From Rotaria socialis (taxonomy: Eukaryota; Rotifera; Eurotatoria; Philodinida; Philodinidae), in assembly GCA_905331475.1 (NCBI GenBank), contig CAJNYU010001119.1, positions 222,588 through 286,587 of the forward strand: a stretch of DNA of 64,000 nucleotides. The letters are read 5' to 3'. The position numbers were made by a program, and so were the translations under genes. The notes beneath the pieces are model-generated. The model saw only the letters and a program-made list of their open reading frames with translations. It was not told the origin of the DNA and made no database searches. Positions 1 through 12,869 of the stretch are shown here, one piece after another; position 1 is the stretch's first letter; each line of letters starts with the position of its first letter.

Positions 1-3000
1 GAGACAAAGAATTCGTTCCTCTCTGCCCTTGATATAGTCTTTGTTCGTCCAATGGAATCCAAGAAGAAATATATTCTTTTGGAACTGACTTTTTTGAAGT
101 ATTGGTAATCACTTCGTTCGATAAATAGAAGTTTTGCTTCGATTGATTCAGCAAAAATGACTTTGATGATGGAATTGCTGAAAAACAATAATTATTCAGT
201 ACTAATGATGGTAACGATAGTTTATTATCAATAAAATATCGATTACGGCATGAACCAATATATGGTATTCGCAAAGACGATGACTGCAATAAGCAAAAAG
301 AAAATGTGACGGATTTAATATAAATAATTGCTTATAAATTCCCCTTTGATCTCATTCATACGCCTATATTCATATGTATTCATACTTAAAAGCAACAAAG
401 AAAAAGTAGAATGAAGAAAAAACGGCTAATGTAAGCTAACTCAAGGTTGATGAGCTAACATTATATACAAATCGATAAATAGACTTATTTTTTTCAACAG
501 ATAAATCATAAAATGCATACGCAGATGAAGCGACTTCTGAATCTTGTTGTTGGAAAAAAATGAAAAGAAAAGCAACCCCCAAGAGAACTGATCGTGCTTT
601 CTTCATATATGCAAATATTATATCGACAGTCGACTTATTTGCCTATTAGACACTATCATTATCCTGAAACTCAATTACACATTGTTTATGATGAAATGAT
701 AAAAAAATTGTTTTTGAAATCATTAATTTTTCTAAACACATATCTAAAATGTACCGTACCGTAGCCGTATTTGTAGACATCAGATTTTGCATGAATGTAT
801 GCAAGCAAGTATTTTAACTAAATGGTGCCATCAGTTCAATATAGTATCTCGAAAAAGGGTTTTTTTCTTACGACTTTATTTATTTAAATAAATTCTACAA
901 ACAGAAAAAGCTTCTATGTTTTCTTTACATTTCAACAGACTTCTTTTTATTTATTTATTATTATTATCATTATGAGAAAAAAGAAAAAAATTGTTTATCT
1001 ACAAGCAGTTCATTGATGTAATTTCTCGTGCCACCTTTTTTGTGTGTAAAACAATATCGAATCTCTATGAGCACGCTTGATTCAAGTAGTCTCATAGATG
1101 ACATAAGAACGTTTACATACTGTACTTTTATCGATACGAATACAACAGAATTTATTTGCAAGTTGAGCAATCTAAAAGAATTTAATTGCATTGATTGTGA
1201 TATATGGCGATTGATTACTTTTTATCATTATCAGCTCGCAACAATATTGAATGTTGAGAAGTTCATATTTTAGACTTTACTCTTTCTTGTCTTAACCAAT
1301 ACGATCAGATGCATGATTTTGAACTGTTTTAAATTTTGCTTGTTCAACGTTCAAGATAAATATTATAAGTTTAGTATATACAACTATGTATAAACATTGA
1401 CAGATTATGTATTCATTTTTGTTAGGGGAATACAAGAAATGCTTGCACGCTTTTGAATGTACTGAACAAATAATATTCGTTTGAGATAACGAAGCCGTTA
1501 CATGATAATCATGGATAGACACACACTGATTAAAAAGTATATATTACATAGAGTACAAAAATATAATCAAAAACATGAAACCAATCGATTTATATATACG
1601 TATATATATTTCATGGAAGTAAATTACTTCTATCTATTTTTTATTTTGGATGACCATAACATGTTTATAGCATGACTAGAAAATTCTCTCGTCTGCTATG
1701 CTTGTGACTGTTCTTTGTTCCGTCTTTTCTCCCAGGTGCATATTCCTAGACGTGCATCATTTCGGTGGCTTTTCTTGTCATTTTTTCTAAGCTCTATGTG
1801 AAAATATTATAATAACAACGAAAGAAAACTATTTTATTGAAATATAACAGATGACACTTGCAGATTCGATGAGCATAAGCAATATGTCTGTCAAGAATAG
1901 TATTGTCAAAAAAAAGTAAGCCTGCTATTTTTTTCCAGATAGGAAGTTACCGATGAAATGTATGCAATAAAAAGATTTAATTACAGCCGAAAAAGAGAAT
2001 TCGCGCCTTTGCTCACATTATGGCTAAGTTCTAATCCCATGGGGATGAAAAGAGCCTGGAAATATTAATGATAAGAATGTGATTTATGTTCTTTTTGTTC
2101 AAGTATGTAAAAATCTTGAATTAAAAACAAAATTCTGTATAGATGCTTATCTGCTGTAGTAAAGCCGCTATCGAATCTTTTTTGTGTGAAAAATATCTTA
2201 TTAATCTTACAAGAAAAAACTTTTAGTAAGAAGACATTGTCACTATTATCAAGATTTTTATTTCAAGAAAGAAAAGAAGACTATATCTTGTAGCCAGAGA
2301 GTCAATTATTAACGGAAATATTTTCAATTACCACTTACGGTTTAATAGGATATAAAATACTCGACTCATACTGATCTATTATGAGTAGACATCATAGATG
2401 TCCATGGCGCTGCCGCTGCCGCCACAGCGTTAGCGATACCGTTTTCAAAATCTCATCGCGGTGCGGTGCGGTTCGGCTGCGGGGGATTTTCAGTCGCGAT
2501 AGACATCTATGGTAGACAGGCATCAACAACACATTGGACATGAATGTGACTTTAAACTTCATCTACTGCGCTATTATTTTGTTGAAAGCATAGCTATGCA
2601 CACATATGTTTTCACTGATTTGACCATTATGATTCGTAAGCTGCAAAATGATTCTTGAAACTCGTCAAATAACTCGAAGGTTTACAATAATGTCCTAGAG
2701 GACTGCCATGAAAAAAACAATTTAAATACCTCGTAAAACTCTGAAACTATTAACAAATTTCTTTAAAAAATATAGTATACTATATTATCTGCAATTGTAT
2801 TCAATTTTTTCTCTTTCAAAGGTCAAGAACTTAAAGATGTGCATAATTAGAATAATTAAAAATAACTTGTTTTTATTTAATCAGAATATCAAACAGTACA
2901 GTCATACTAGCAAAATATTAGAGAATCAAATACTATTCAAATTGTTCTACTCTTATCAAAGCTTTAAGACATGTTACATTATTCGTTGTTCTGAACTTCG

Positions 3001-3479
3001 TTTTCTAAATTCATATTTAATTATTCGTCATCGTAGAACAAGAAACTGAAGGAATACGCTTAGATTCTAACAGCAAATGTTGAATTTTCGTCTTCAGTTG
3101 TACAGAAAAGCTATTAGCTAATAAAATAGAGCAAGTAAAAATTAAAATTCAATTCAACAGTAAGGTGGATGACAAGAACAAATCTTTATCGTAAAAATAA
3201 AACATTAGTGTCTTTTTAAAAGATGAACTTTATGTTGGAAACATTGTTGTATTTTTTTTCAAACAAACCATTCGCTATAATAGATCAAAGTCAGTTATAC
3301 AAAACAGATATCATCCTTCATAGCAGTTCATACTAGTAAAATAAAAGTCTGTACAAAAGGCTAAAGAGAAAAAAGAGAGAAAAAAAATTACTGTTATACA
3401 AACAATGCTCACTACACTTCGTTGGAAGTATTTCGAGATTTAGTGTTTTTTTTCTAAATAACATATGAGAAAAGCAAAC
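1..3479. other. Non-coding stretch left of the Mcr-like gene
   Basis: No gene is supported here. The few open frames are short (60-85 codons), lie opposite each other on both strands, and show no recognisable domain or splice structure. Much of it is A/T-rich simple sequence. The only structured item is the 119-bp GC-rich inverted-repeat element at 2393-2511. The right end (about 3300-3479) probably holds the 3' untranslated region of the neighbouring minus-strand gene. Confidence 0.6.
2393..2511. mobile_element. 119-bp GC-rich MITE, hAT-like
   Basis: The ends form an imperfect 17-bp terminal inverted repeat: CATAGATGTCCATGGCG on the left, and CATAGATGTCTATCGCG as the reverse complement of the right end (15 of 17 match). 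The element begins with CA and ends with TG. It is flanked by near-identical 8-bp direct repeats, GTAGACAT at 2385-2392 and GTAGACAG at 2512-2519. An 8-bp target duplication is the hallmark of hAT transposons. The interior is strikingly GC-rich (runs of gctgcc and gcggtgcg) in A/T-rich surroundings. There is no coding capacity, so it would be a non-autonomous miniature element. Superfamily assignment is inference from the duplication length and end bases. Confidence 0.6.
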
Positions 3480-6400
3480 TCAATGAAATAAAAGCAAGTC
3501 CAGATGTTTGTATAAAATCACGAATAAAATACAAATAAGCAAAGTTATTGATTGTATAAATACTGTAGCTGGGCTATAGTACGGACAGTACGGGCACTGA
3601 TATGATCCACAAACCTTGGTAAAAGAAAAGAAAAAAGAATATATTAATTAGATTTAACAATATTCTGTCGATTAATCTTACTTCACAAATATCTAATGCA
3701 AATAAATTTCGTAATGTATAAATACTACGATTCATATTAGCTGGTTCAAACCATTCATAAGCTCGTGCTTCATAGTAACGTGATATGTTGGCAACCGGAA
3801 TCCATCGTTTTGCTTGAAATTGAAAACATATCGGATCAAAATCAATATATTCAAAGCCAAAATTAATTTGTCCTGGCCAATTTTCTGCTTCACGTAAATT
3901 ACGTGTATTACGATTTCGTATCATTGTTTTCAAATCTTTTTCTTCAACACGATAGCCAGTTGGAATTTGAATTTCAATCATGACTGTACCACTACGCGAG
4001 GCTTTCAATACATTAACATTTTCCGACCGCCAAGAGAGACATACATGATAATCAATTGTTGAAAAGTTACGACCAGATAACCATGGTTGAACATCAACTG
4101 AAAATGGAACGTAAGATGGACGACGTACTCGAGGATCAAATTCAACATTGACACCAACATGCACCTAATGAAAAATTTTATCTGTGAGGGATTTTTTTAT
4201 CGATAGAAACTCATTACATACTTGAATAAGTGCATAGCCGTTGCCGAATCCATCGATATAGACTACACCCCAAACATTTTCTATATCACGAACTTGAGTT
4301 TCAATGATATTATCATCAACAATTAAAACTGGACTATTATCATCATCGGGAAATGACGATGATGTTAAATTAATACGTATATTATACGCTGTTATTTCAA
4401 AACCACGCAAAACTGCATAACCAACGATAGCACGTTGTGCAATACACGAATCATATGTAGCAGACCAACCACCAATAAAATTACGCATTGATTGAAGCCA
4501 CAGAACTAATCGAAAATATGAAAAATACACTCTCATCTTGATTTGAATGTGGATGGGAGTCAATCAGGTATACCGAGTTATCACGAACGTAACCAGACGT
4601 ACAATTATCTTGACGTTCGTTTAAGTTTAGATTTAGTTATTTGTAAAAATTGTTCAATTTTCATTAGTACATTTTCACACGTTCGGTATTTAGATCAGTC
4701 ATTTAAGTGTGTGTAGATCTAACGTAGTCACATATGTAATATTCTCTTTTATTCTTATTGTTACGTTCTCCTGTTAATCGACTGAAAAAAATTACAACAA
4801 AAACCGAACTCAAAGGTTCAGATACAGTGCATGTCTAGACTGAATTACGAGCTAATATGACGATCTCATAGTTGCCATATTCTTGTCGTTATCACTTACA
4901 AAGTGTACAAATTTTTCACAGACGAATCAGAATAGATTTTTAATTTCACATTCAGATATCAACTAAAATCTGCTTGACTTGAGAATGAAACTAATATAGA
5001 ACAAATAGTCGATTTTTAGAGCTCGTAAAATTGATTCATGTTCTCGATTAAATGAATACATTTCATACCGTCTCTGCGTTTGTTTGTTTTTGGAATAACT
5101 TACCCGATTGTTCAGCGTGTTTAACTTTAACTCTATGTGTATAAACCATAACGACAAAAGCTGTAGCAGACACAGCGTGAGCTTCAAAATTGGTTGGTAC
5201 TGGCTTTGGTTCAAATCGAGGATTAACATTTGGCCATGTTTTTGTCATTCCAGGTAAATTTAAATTTGAATAATAAATCCCATTCTGATCTGAAAATTTC
5301 ACAGAAAAAAATACTATGTTCAATGCTCATAACTATATTACACTTACTCATTCGTTTAAATAAATTTAACATAGAAAATGCTACATCTTTTTCAGCACTA
5401 TTTGTTATATGTAATGCATACGTAACGATTGCCATGTCGAACGCATCATCGATTAAACGAAAGTGTTTTTCTAACCATTGTTTTCCTCGGTTAATCGCAC
5501 CTGTTAAAAATTTTGCTGGTACTCCACGTATGTCAATATTTGATTGTAAAGCAATTACAACTTGTGCCGTCAAAGATATATTCAGCAATTGATAGGTACC
5601 ACTTATATTTGTCAAGCGATAACAAAATTTATTTCGATCTTCAATTGTTGTCAATTCAGCCCATGAACCATTGGTTTGCTGAATATTTAGCAAAAATACA
5701 ACAATATCTGAGCGAAGTTTTGGGTCAATGTATAAACCTTTTTCTTCCCATTCTGGATAAACAGCATCACTTAATGTCATTAATATCCATGCGGTAATCC
5801 ATACTGATGTTTCATTTGAAAACCCAAATTGACTAAATGAACCTTTTCGCCATGGTTCATTAGAATCATTGTCAATATACATAGCCATAAAACGCTGATA
5901 CTCCATATTTGCGTAGGTTAATACTGTTAATAATTTGTTTTGATCAAATGCACGACCGCCATGACCTAATGTGTACGCAAACAAATAAAGTTAAGTATGA
6001 AAGTTCATGCTTCGTGTGTAAATGATTTTTCTGAAAGCTTTCGAATCGACCTGTTGAAAACTCTCTAGAAATAACAGACAAATCTACTTATATAGCTACA
6101 ATATGCAAACGATATATGCTCTTAAATATTCTTAATTTGTAAGCAACCTTTTACTTCTCTTACAACCACATAAGTTGTAACGTGACTTTGTATAATACAA
6201 TGCTAACACTAGTATAGTGGTGGCCAGATATTGAGTGTGCTCAGAGACTAATTCGACATATGCAATCGTTCATAGCAAACAAAGTTCGAAGAATACAAAG
6301 GAAAAATTTGTTCTACACGGCTACTTCAGTTTCAGGCATTTTGCTCACAGTCATTTATTTTAAATTATATGAGCGATTTTAACTACACTTAAAACATGAT

Positions 6401-9400
6401 AGATCAATTCTACTGCAAGTCATGAAGATAATTCAGTTTGTTTTCTGGACTAGAGAGAGATAGTCATATAGAATAAGGAATCGAACAATATCAAAATTCT
6501 CATTTAGAGAAGTATCTCGACAGATCGGTTAGTTTTCAAATACTTGTGAATTCATTTCAAGTAGGAATCTTTATTTGGTTCTCAAATTTCAATGATCAAG
6601 ATTTGTTTCTATATAAAAAGCACTACAAAATAGACTTGACTGCTCTAGATCATCGGTCTAATTTGATAAAATCATGATTCTTAATATAGTTTTGATGAAT
6701 TTGGTTACAAGAAAATTTTAATTTTAATTGTAGTACTTATGCAAAGTAAATTATGCCTTATTTTTGTATGAAATTAGTTTGGATATCTATCTTATTCAAT
6801 AGGACATATGTGTAGACGAAACTCGAGTCTAAGCAACATGCTTAGAATTAGATATTTATTAATGTGCAAAAAGAAAAAAGGTTCATTGATATATTATATT
6901 TACCTTGTAACATGTATCGAAGATTATAAATCATCATAGCAAAATCAAAAACACCTGCATCACTGGGTGCAGTTGTACGCTGAATTAAATTGTCCGTATT
7001 TAACCATTCATCGTAACCTAATAGAAAATAAGGACCAGCCACATCTCCAGATATAAATATTTCACATGTAGCTGAACCATAAACATAATCCCAAACGCTT
7101 GATAGTGGAAGAATGAAATGTTGTGGAACAGTAATATCGTATTCATTTACTTGTCTTGGTAAATTATTAAGGGATAAAACAGTTGGAGTATGATAGTAAT
7201 TGCGGACACCTTCATAATTAACTTGGATTATTTCACGAAAAAAATCACGCGAAACACCAGTGATACCTGATAAACAGAAAAAACAAAGCTATTTATTTTG
7301 CATATTATTTTAATTCAAGACATAGAACTTAGCAAATCAATCTTTTTTTAAATTTTTAATAAATAATATGAATATAATGATAATTTACATGAAAACCTCT
7401 ATTAGATTTTATATGGCGTCCGCATGATTAAATATTTCAAAGGGATATTCCGTTATATTTCTCCAATCACTTTAATTATCAATAGTTTGAAATAGTTTGA
7501 AGAAATTTTTAATAATTTTGAGAATTGTAACGGGTTTTCAGCTTGGCGAGGCCAATATAATACTTGCGATCACAATACGTTAGAATATATAAATTTAGCA
7601 GAATATCAATTCAATATTATATATAGAACGATTCGAAAAATTGTAATGCGAAGAAACTTTGAAGATTTTATATCCGAATCTTGCATAGGATTTATCAACA
7701 TTTGACTCACCTGTATCTGTTAATCTATGAGTTATACGCATTCTTTTTATGTATGAAACTAAGAATTGGCCAATTCATCTATTCTAATTTCTACTTTGTA
7801 AACAGCTTAGGTGGCTAAGTGTGAAAATGTTCTAATAAACTTGCTTTAAAAAATACGTAAGTCATGATCCCTTGCAGGTATCTTATCGATCCTCACACAA
7901 AACATTTCAACGTATCAATCATGATGCACAGAGAAGTATCGGTTTTTTAAATATTAAAAACGAATTTTCTCTTGAACACCTTTTCATGCTAAAAATAACG
8001 TTATATGATAATGCCAGACGGTCACAAAGGTCATATATAATTGTTCAAGATTACATATATGTATGAAATTATTTTCTTGCCTTCAATCATAACTTCCACT
8101 TCACCAGCTACAATCGGTACAAATGGAAGATAAAGTCTTCGTACTTCATTTGGATATAATGTAACAAGTACGTGATGATCACCATCGGTTAGTTTTGGGC
8201 TATAAGAGGACACAATGCCATTTCGATCAAGATTAATAAAACGATAATGATCAGATGCATGTAAAATAATTAATGCTTCAATACGATATGTTTGAAAATT
8301 AAAAACATCAACACGTGCCCCAATTTGTTCACCAAATCGAACGATAGGTGGAACTTCAACTTTAATAAAAAATTGTCTTGTACCTTCGTATATAAATGGT
8401 ACATTAACAACACCAAAACCTGTTAAACGACTAACAGCTAGTGCTGTTATTACCCATGTAGCAATTACATTAGGTACAGTTGTACGAAATTGTACACGAC
8501 CATCTGGATAAGCAAATTGTTGATGCCACATAAAATCAAGCTGCAATTCACGTTCCCAATACGGCCATAACCGAAGATACAATGGAGTAAAATCATATTG
8601 ACTTACTGTTGTTGTACTTATATTACCTAAAAGCAAAAAAAGAATTATAAGAAATTTTGAAATTTTCTTTTAAATTTAAATTTACAATTAACTTCATCTG
8701 AACCATCACGGCAATCAAGAATGCCATTACATTTCAATTGCAATGGATAACATAAACCATCATTACATTGAAATAAACCATATTGATTACAAGTGGTTTG
8801 TATAGCTTGTACGTTAACATCAGTGAAGATTTGCATACCTGTTGAGTTAAATGTTGAACCAGCATCATAACCATATGATTGTGATGAGAAAAATACTCGA
8901 TTTGAGGCAATATTAATTTCAGAATACCATGTATGTTGAAAGCTGGTTGTTGAATGACGATCGAATGAATATAATTCATCATGGATCTAAATGAAATAGG
9001 ATAGATATATATATTTATATATACGTATACAAATAGATCGACGGTACATATGCCAAAACTACATTAATCTTCGAGTTAGTTTGCATTTCACCGGCGACGT
9101 AAGAAATGTTTCAATAATGTACTTTTATCTTATAAAATAGGAATCTCTCGTGAACACTGAAGTATTCTGTAGTGAGATAATGCACATGGATAAATTCAAT
9201 AAACCTTCTATAGATTCGAAATTATAGCTGCGCACTTCTTCAGACTAGTTTTACATAATTTACTTTTTCTCAATATAGTAGGCATTACTGGTAAATAGTG
9301 AAGCAATGAAAAAATTTAGTAATGAACAATAATTGGTCACATCTATATTTATTTTTCTTTTTCTTCATTATGAATATTTACCATCACTGGACTAATATGA

Positions 9401-12400
9401 TTTCCAGGTGGAAATAATCGTGCTTGTACAAGACCAAGGCCAGCAAATGCAACGTAGGACTGTGGTGATGCATATGCCAAAACTTCGATTGTATTTCCCG
9501 TGAAATCTTTTCGTCGATTTATTGTTATATTAACTTGATTTTTAATCGATGAAGTATCGATGTGAAAATTCATACTATCAGCAACAATTTCACCGTCGTA
9601 ACGTACATAATAAACAAGCAGATGAGCCGATGGAGCCATCTGACGACTGATACCAACATCGAAAGTTTTTTGTTTAGCACCATCCATTGGAAGAATATTT
9701 GTAAAGATCAATTTGCCAGCCGATGTTATATGATAATAAACAAAATCAACGTATTGTGTTATATTCACACGAAATAGCATAAAATCACCAACGCGCGGTG
9801 TTTCTGTAGTAGACGTAACTTGTAAATAACTATTTGATGGTGATAAATAGCGTATAGCACGTTGTTCATCTTCACTGTTGGGAACTTTAATGTTTTTATC
9901 ATATAATTCCGCTCGAAGTCGTATAAATGTTACTGTTGCATCAGAAGGAGTTAAAAACTTATGTTTAATTATACCCGATGTGTCAATCTTGTAATCTACT
10001 GGAGTTTGTGCTTGACCACGATCTGTATCTGTATAAATACGAATATATCGACCTGAACCAGGAGGATATTTTGTACCATCATCATTGACAGCTGCAACAT
10101 AAGTAGTGAACATCATACGAGGCTTGAATACCATCGATGGCCCACCAAGAAAATGAAGACGTACACCAGGTCTATAGAACGAAACTATCGTTGTACCTGC
10201 AATAAAAAAAATATTATTTATGAAAATAGATAATCTAAAACTTTCGAAATCATAATATCAGTGATTTCATGTTTCGTCAATTAATTTCTATTTGATATAT
10301 AAAATGGAAAAATAATAAACATCTTGAAAATAACTTTTCATAGTAATAATATAGAATATTCTATTTGTTCATGTTGATAAACAATCTCAATAAACATGAA
10401 TCAAATCATATGCAGCTGTCACTAAAAGTCTTACTACCAGCTAAAAAATATCTTACCATGAAATTTTCTTTGAGTATTCTCAGCAAGAAAACTGATGAAG
10501 TGCCTCAAAAATTAATTTACGCGTTCGGTTATTGTCATCTATGTATTATGCAAGTTTCTTAAGTTATTTATCTGTTCTAATCAATTCTCTCATAGAAATT
10601 GATCAGTAATATAGTTATTGACAGAATGAATATTATTCAGAAAAATATTTCAGATAATAGAAACGCCGATGTTTATCTCGATCACAACAGATTTTTGACT
10701 CATTTTCATGATTTAGTAAAACATATGGAGTATTATTTATCAATAGAAAGATCAATTCTAACGCCTTAAAATAACAGCGAATATGCTCAGTGCCGAAGAA
10801 AAGATTTCTTTGAGCAAAAACAAAATCTAGCTTTCCTACTGAATTCGCCGCAATAAAAGACACGAATATCTGACTATAGTAAAAATATCAGCTAAAATAG
10901 ATAAAATGTTCATTACCCTGTAGTTGATCTGCTAATGTCGGGTGATTATTGTGCAGTACATAGTCTCAGAAGGCGTCCAATTGAGTTTCTCACAAAAATA
11001 AAGTATAAAATGGGTTGCACAAATAACTAGCAGATTGCTATAAGAGTATTTTGATTACTTAAATGATCTAGATAGAATTCATATTTTTAAATCTAATCAG
11101 TACGTATTTTTAATTAGTTCACTTTGAATTCTCAGTCGATTTCTTCATTTTTCATAATGAATCGCGATTACTGATTGGTTTATCTCATATTCATATTAAC
11201 TTTTTTTTTCTTGATATAGTGTTTCAATTGAATTTAATATTACTCTTATGATTAATGTAAATATATGTCCACATGTGACTTCATACCAGCTATTTATCTT
11301 CAACTAAAGCTTAAGATCATCTACGATTTAAATAAAAGATAGATTGAGTGTCCTTGTTGACCAAAGAATGCAAGCACTCGATGAGAATAATAATAAAAAC
11401 GAGCTATGTTAAGATAAATTGGAGTGTTTTATGGTACATCCGTTTTGTCCTAGCTATTGGACTTTGATATAGATTCATTACTTATTGTTATGCCTTCAAT
11501 TTTCGGAAGCACTAACGACAGCAACAATAAGTATCTACTACTTATAGGGATATCGATTAAATCAGTTAACTATAGAATTTTAATATCTTGTAACTAACCA
11601 TTGTTTGTCTCGTTCCACCATGGATCATGTACAACAGCTGTTATTAAAATTTCATTTCCATCCAAATCTGGTAAAAATGCACGAATAGTAGATATAGGAA
11701 TAAAAAATCCAGCGACGCCATTAAAATCATTAATTTCAGTTCTATATGATGGCGTCGTTCGATCTAATTCAACGTCAGCTAATGGATGCAAATATGGATT
11801 AAACGGTATAGACATATTACGTGCTCGAACAACAATTCGAGCATGACCAAGTACACCCATTCCAGTCGTATAATTTGCTGTTATAATACCACCAATACCA
11901 GGAGTATCAATCGGTAAATAATATGGAACAGTAATATTAACTTCAAATTTTCGATTATAAAATTCATAGATTTCAAATGTTTTTATTGCTTCATAGCCCA
12001 TTACTCGGCATTTGATCGACCAAACACCTTCTGGTGGCGCATCATTGATTGGATACTAAACGGAAATATTACATTATAAATACAGAAGTTAAATAAATAG
12101 AAAGTTCAAATTTTTTATTTTTTATTTTTTTTACTTCAAGTGAAACTATTCCCGCAGTTGTTTGTTGATTTTCCCATTTACGTAAAATATGTCCCGATGG
12201 ACCAAGAATATATACATCAATCGTATGAAAATAACCGCTTAGATCTGGATAAATAGGTATACAACGAAATTGTACAACAGTTTCATGACGATAAACAGGT
12301 CGATCGAGTTGAATAAGAATTGATACAGCTTTTTGTTCAAATATTAATTGTGAAATATTATAAAATTTTCTTTCACCTGTTAGTAACTTTCCTTCAATTA

Positions 12401-12869
12401 TCAAACGATATGTTCCATTACGAATATTGTTTGATATACGCATTTTTAATGTATGTGGGACATTAACCATAACTAAATCTTCCGCAGCTGCAATAGCCAT
12501 ATCATCATTCGATATTAATGCTTTAACTATCATTGAATTCCATTCATTACGTAATATTGTTACACTTACAGAAACTATTTGTGCAGGTCGAATTATACGT
12601 GGACCTAGTATAAGATAAGACGGTGTAATTCGTAATCGTGCTTGTTGTGATGTGACAATATTAAGTGAAGTTTGCCGACGATAAATAGAATGATTAACAG
12701 AAGGATATGAATTGAATTCTGCATTATCATTAAAACTATTTGTATCATTTGGAGAATAAAAAGGAAAAAATTCTGACGATTGATAGGCTATAGCTGTTGT
12801 GAAGCAATGTAATTGCAAGATGAAAATAACACTCCACTGTCCCATCTGAAATCGAAATGATTTGAGCAT
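3480..12869 (-). CDS. Mcr: Macroglobulin complement-related (Mcr)-like, thioester-less A2M/TEP-family protein with LDLa module and C-terminal TM segment
   Basis: Exons (minus): 12869-12135, 12055-11599, 10196-9382, 8986-8686, 8626-8081, 7266-6904, 5965-5348, 5289-5104, 4505-4222, 4164-3682, 3614-3480. The sum is 4923 nt, 1640 aa. A hydrophobic N-terminus looks like a signal peptide; Met9 at 12845 is an equally good start and directly follows an acceptor-like ttcag. Macroglobulin domains fill roughly residues 60-730. A six-cysteine LDLa module with the calcium-binding [10 protein letters not shown] motif lies at 735-770, in the bait-region position. The central A2M domain ends in [12 protein letters not shown], and an alpha-helical thioester-domain-type region follows. 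Where family members carry GCGEQ, this protein reads PSDAGVFDF (about 1052-1060), so the thioester is lost. The C-terminus has a short Cys-rich stretch ([13 protein letters not shown]) and a membrane segment (about 1610-1630). LDLa plus a lost thioester matches insect Mcr, known for septate-junction and phagocytosis roles; function here is inferred. Intron 8080-7267 uses a GC donor. Confidence 0.88.
7267..8080 (-). other. 814-nt GC-AG intron of the Mcr-like gene
   Basis: Exon 5 ends ...ATT GAA G and is followed by GCAAGAAAA; exon 6 starts after ttatcag. Joining them restores GGT ATC ACT GGT in phase 1, the expected macroglobulin-core continuation ([13 protein letters not shown]). No GT donor gives the same uninterrupted frame at a conserved position. 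AAG|GCAAGA is a strong match to U1 snRNA, as seen in known GC-AG introns. Inside are A/T-rich sequence and no supported gene. Confidence 0.7.
8686..8782 (-). other. LDL-receptor class A module encoded within the Mcr-like gene
   Basis: The segment starting [12 protein letters not shown] carries the six cysteines and the acidic DCRDGSDE calcium cage of an LDLa repeat. The last cysteine codon is split by a phase-1 intron (donor after 8686, acceptor before 8626). In Drosophila Mcr an LDLa module also sits in the region that acts as bait in alpha-2-macroglobulins. Its presence is what separates this gene from CD109-like and plain TEP genes. Confidence 0.85.
10197..11598 (-). other. 1.4-kb second intron of the Mcr-like gene
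   Basis: Donor is AAT G|GTTAGT at 11598; acceptor is ttattgcag before 10196. The phase-1 junction is restored as GGT ACA ACG. The interior is A/T-rich and holds no exon, RNA gene or transposon that I can recognise. The other long introns in this gene (6903-5966, 5103-4506) are equally featureless. Confidence 0.6.

Noticed and set aside
3574-12869. Several long minus-strand frames that could be called as separate small genes.
   Set aside because: They are consecutive exons of a single macroglobulin-family protein. All eleven join in phase and the domain order is that of one protein.
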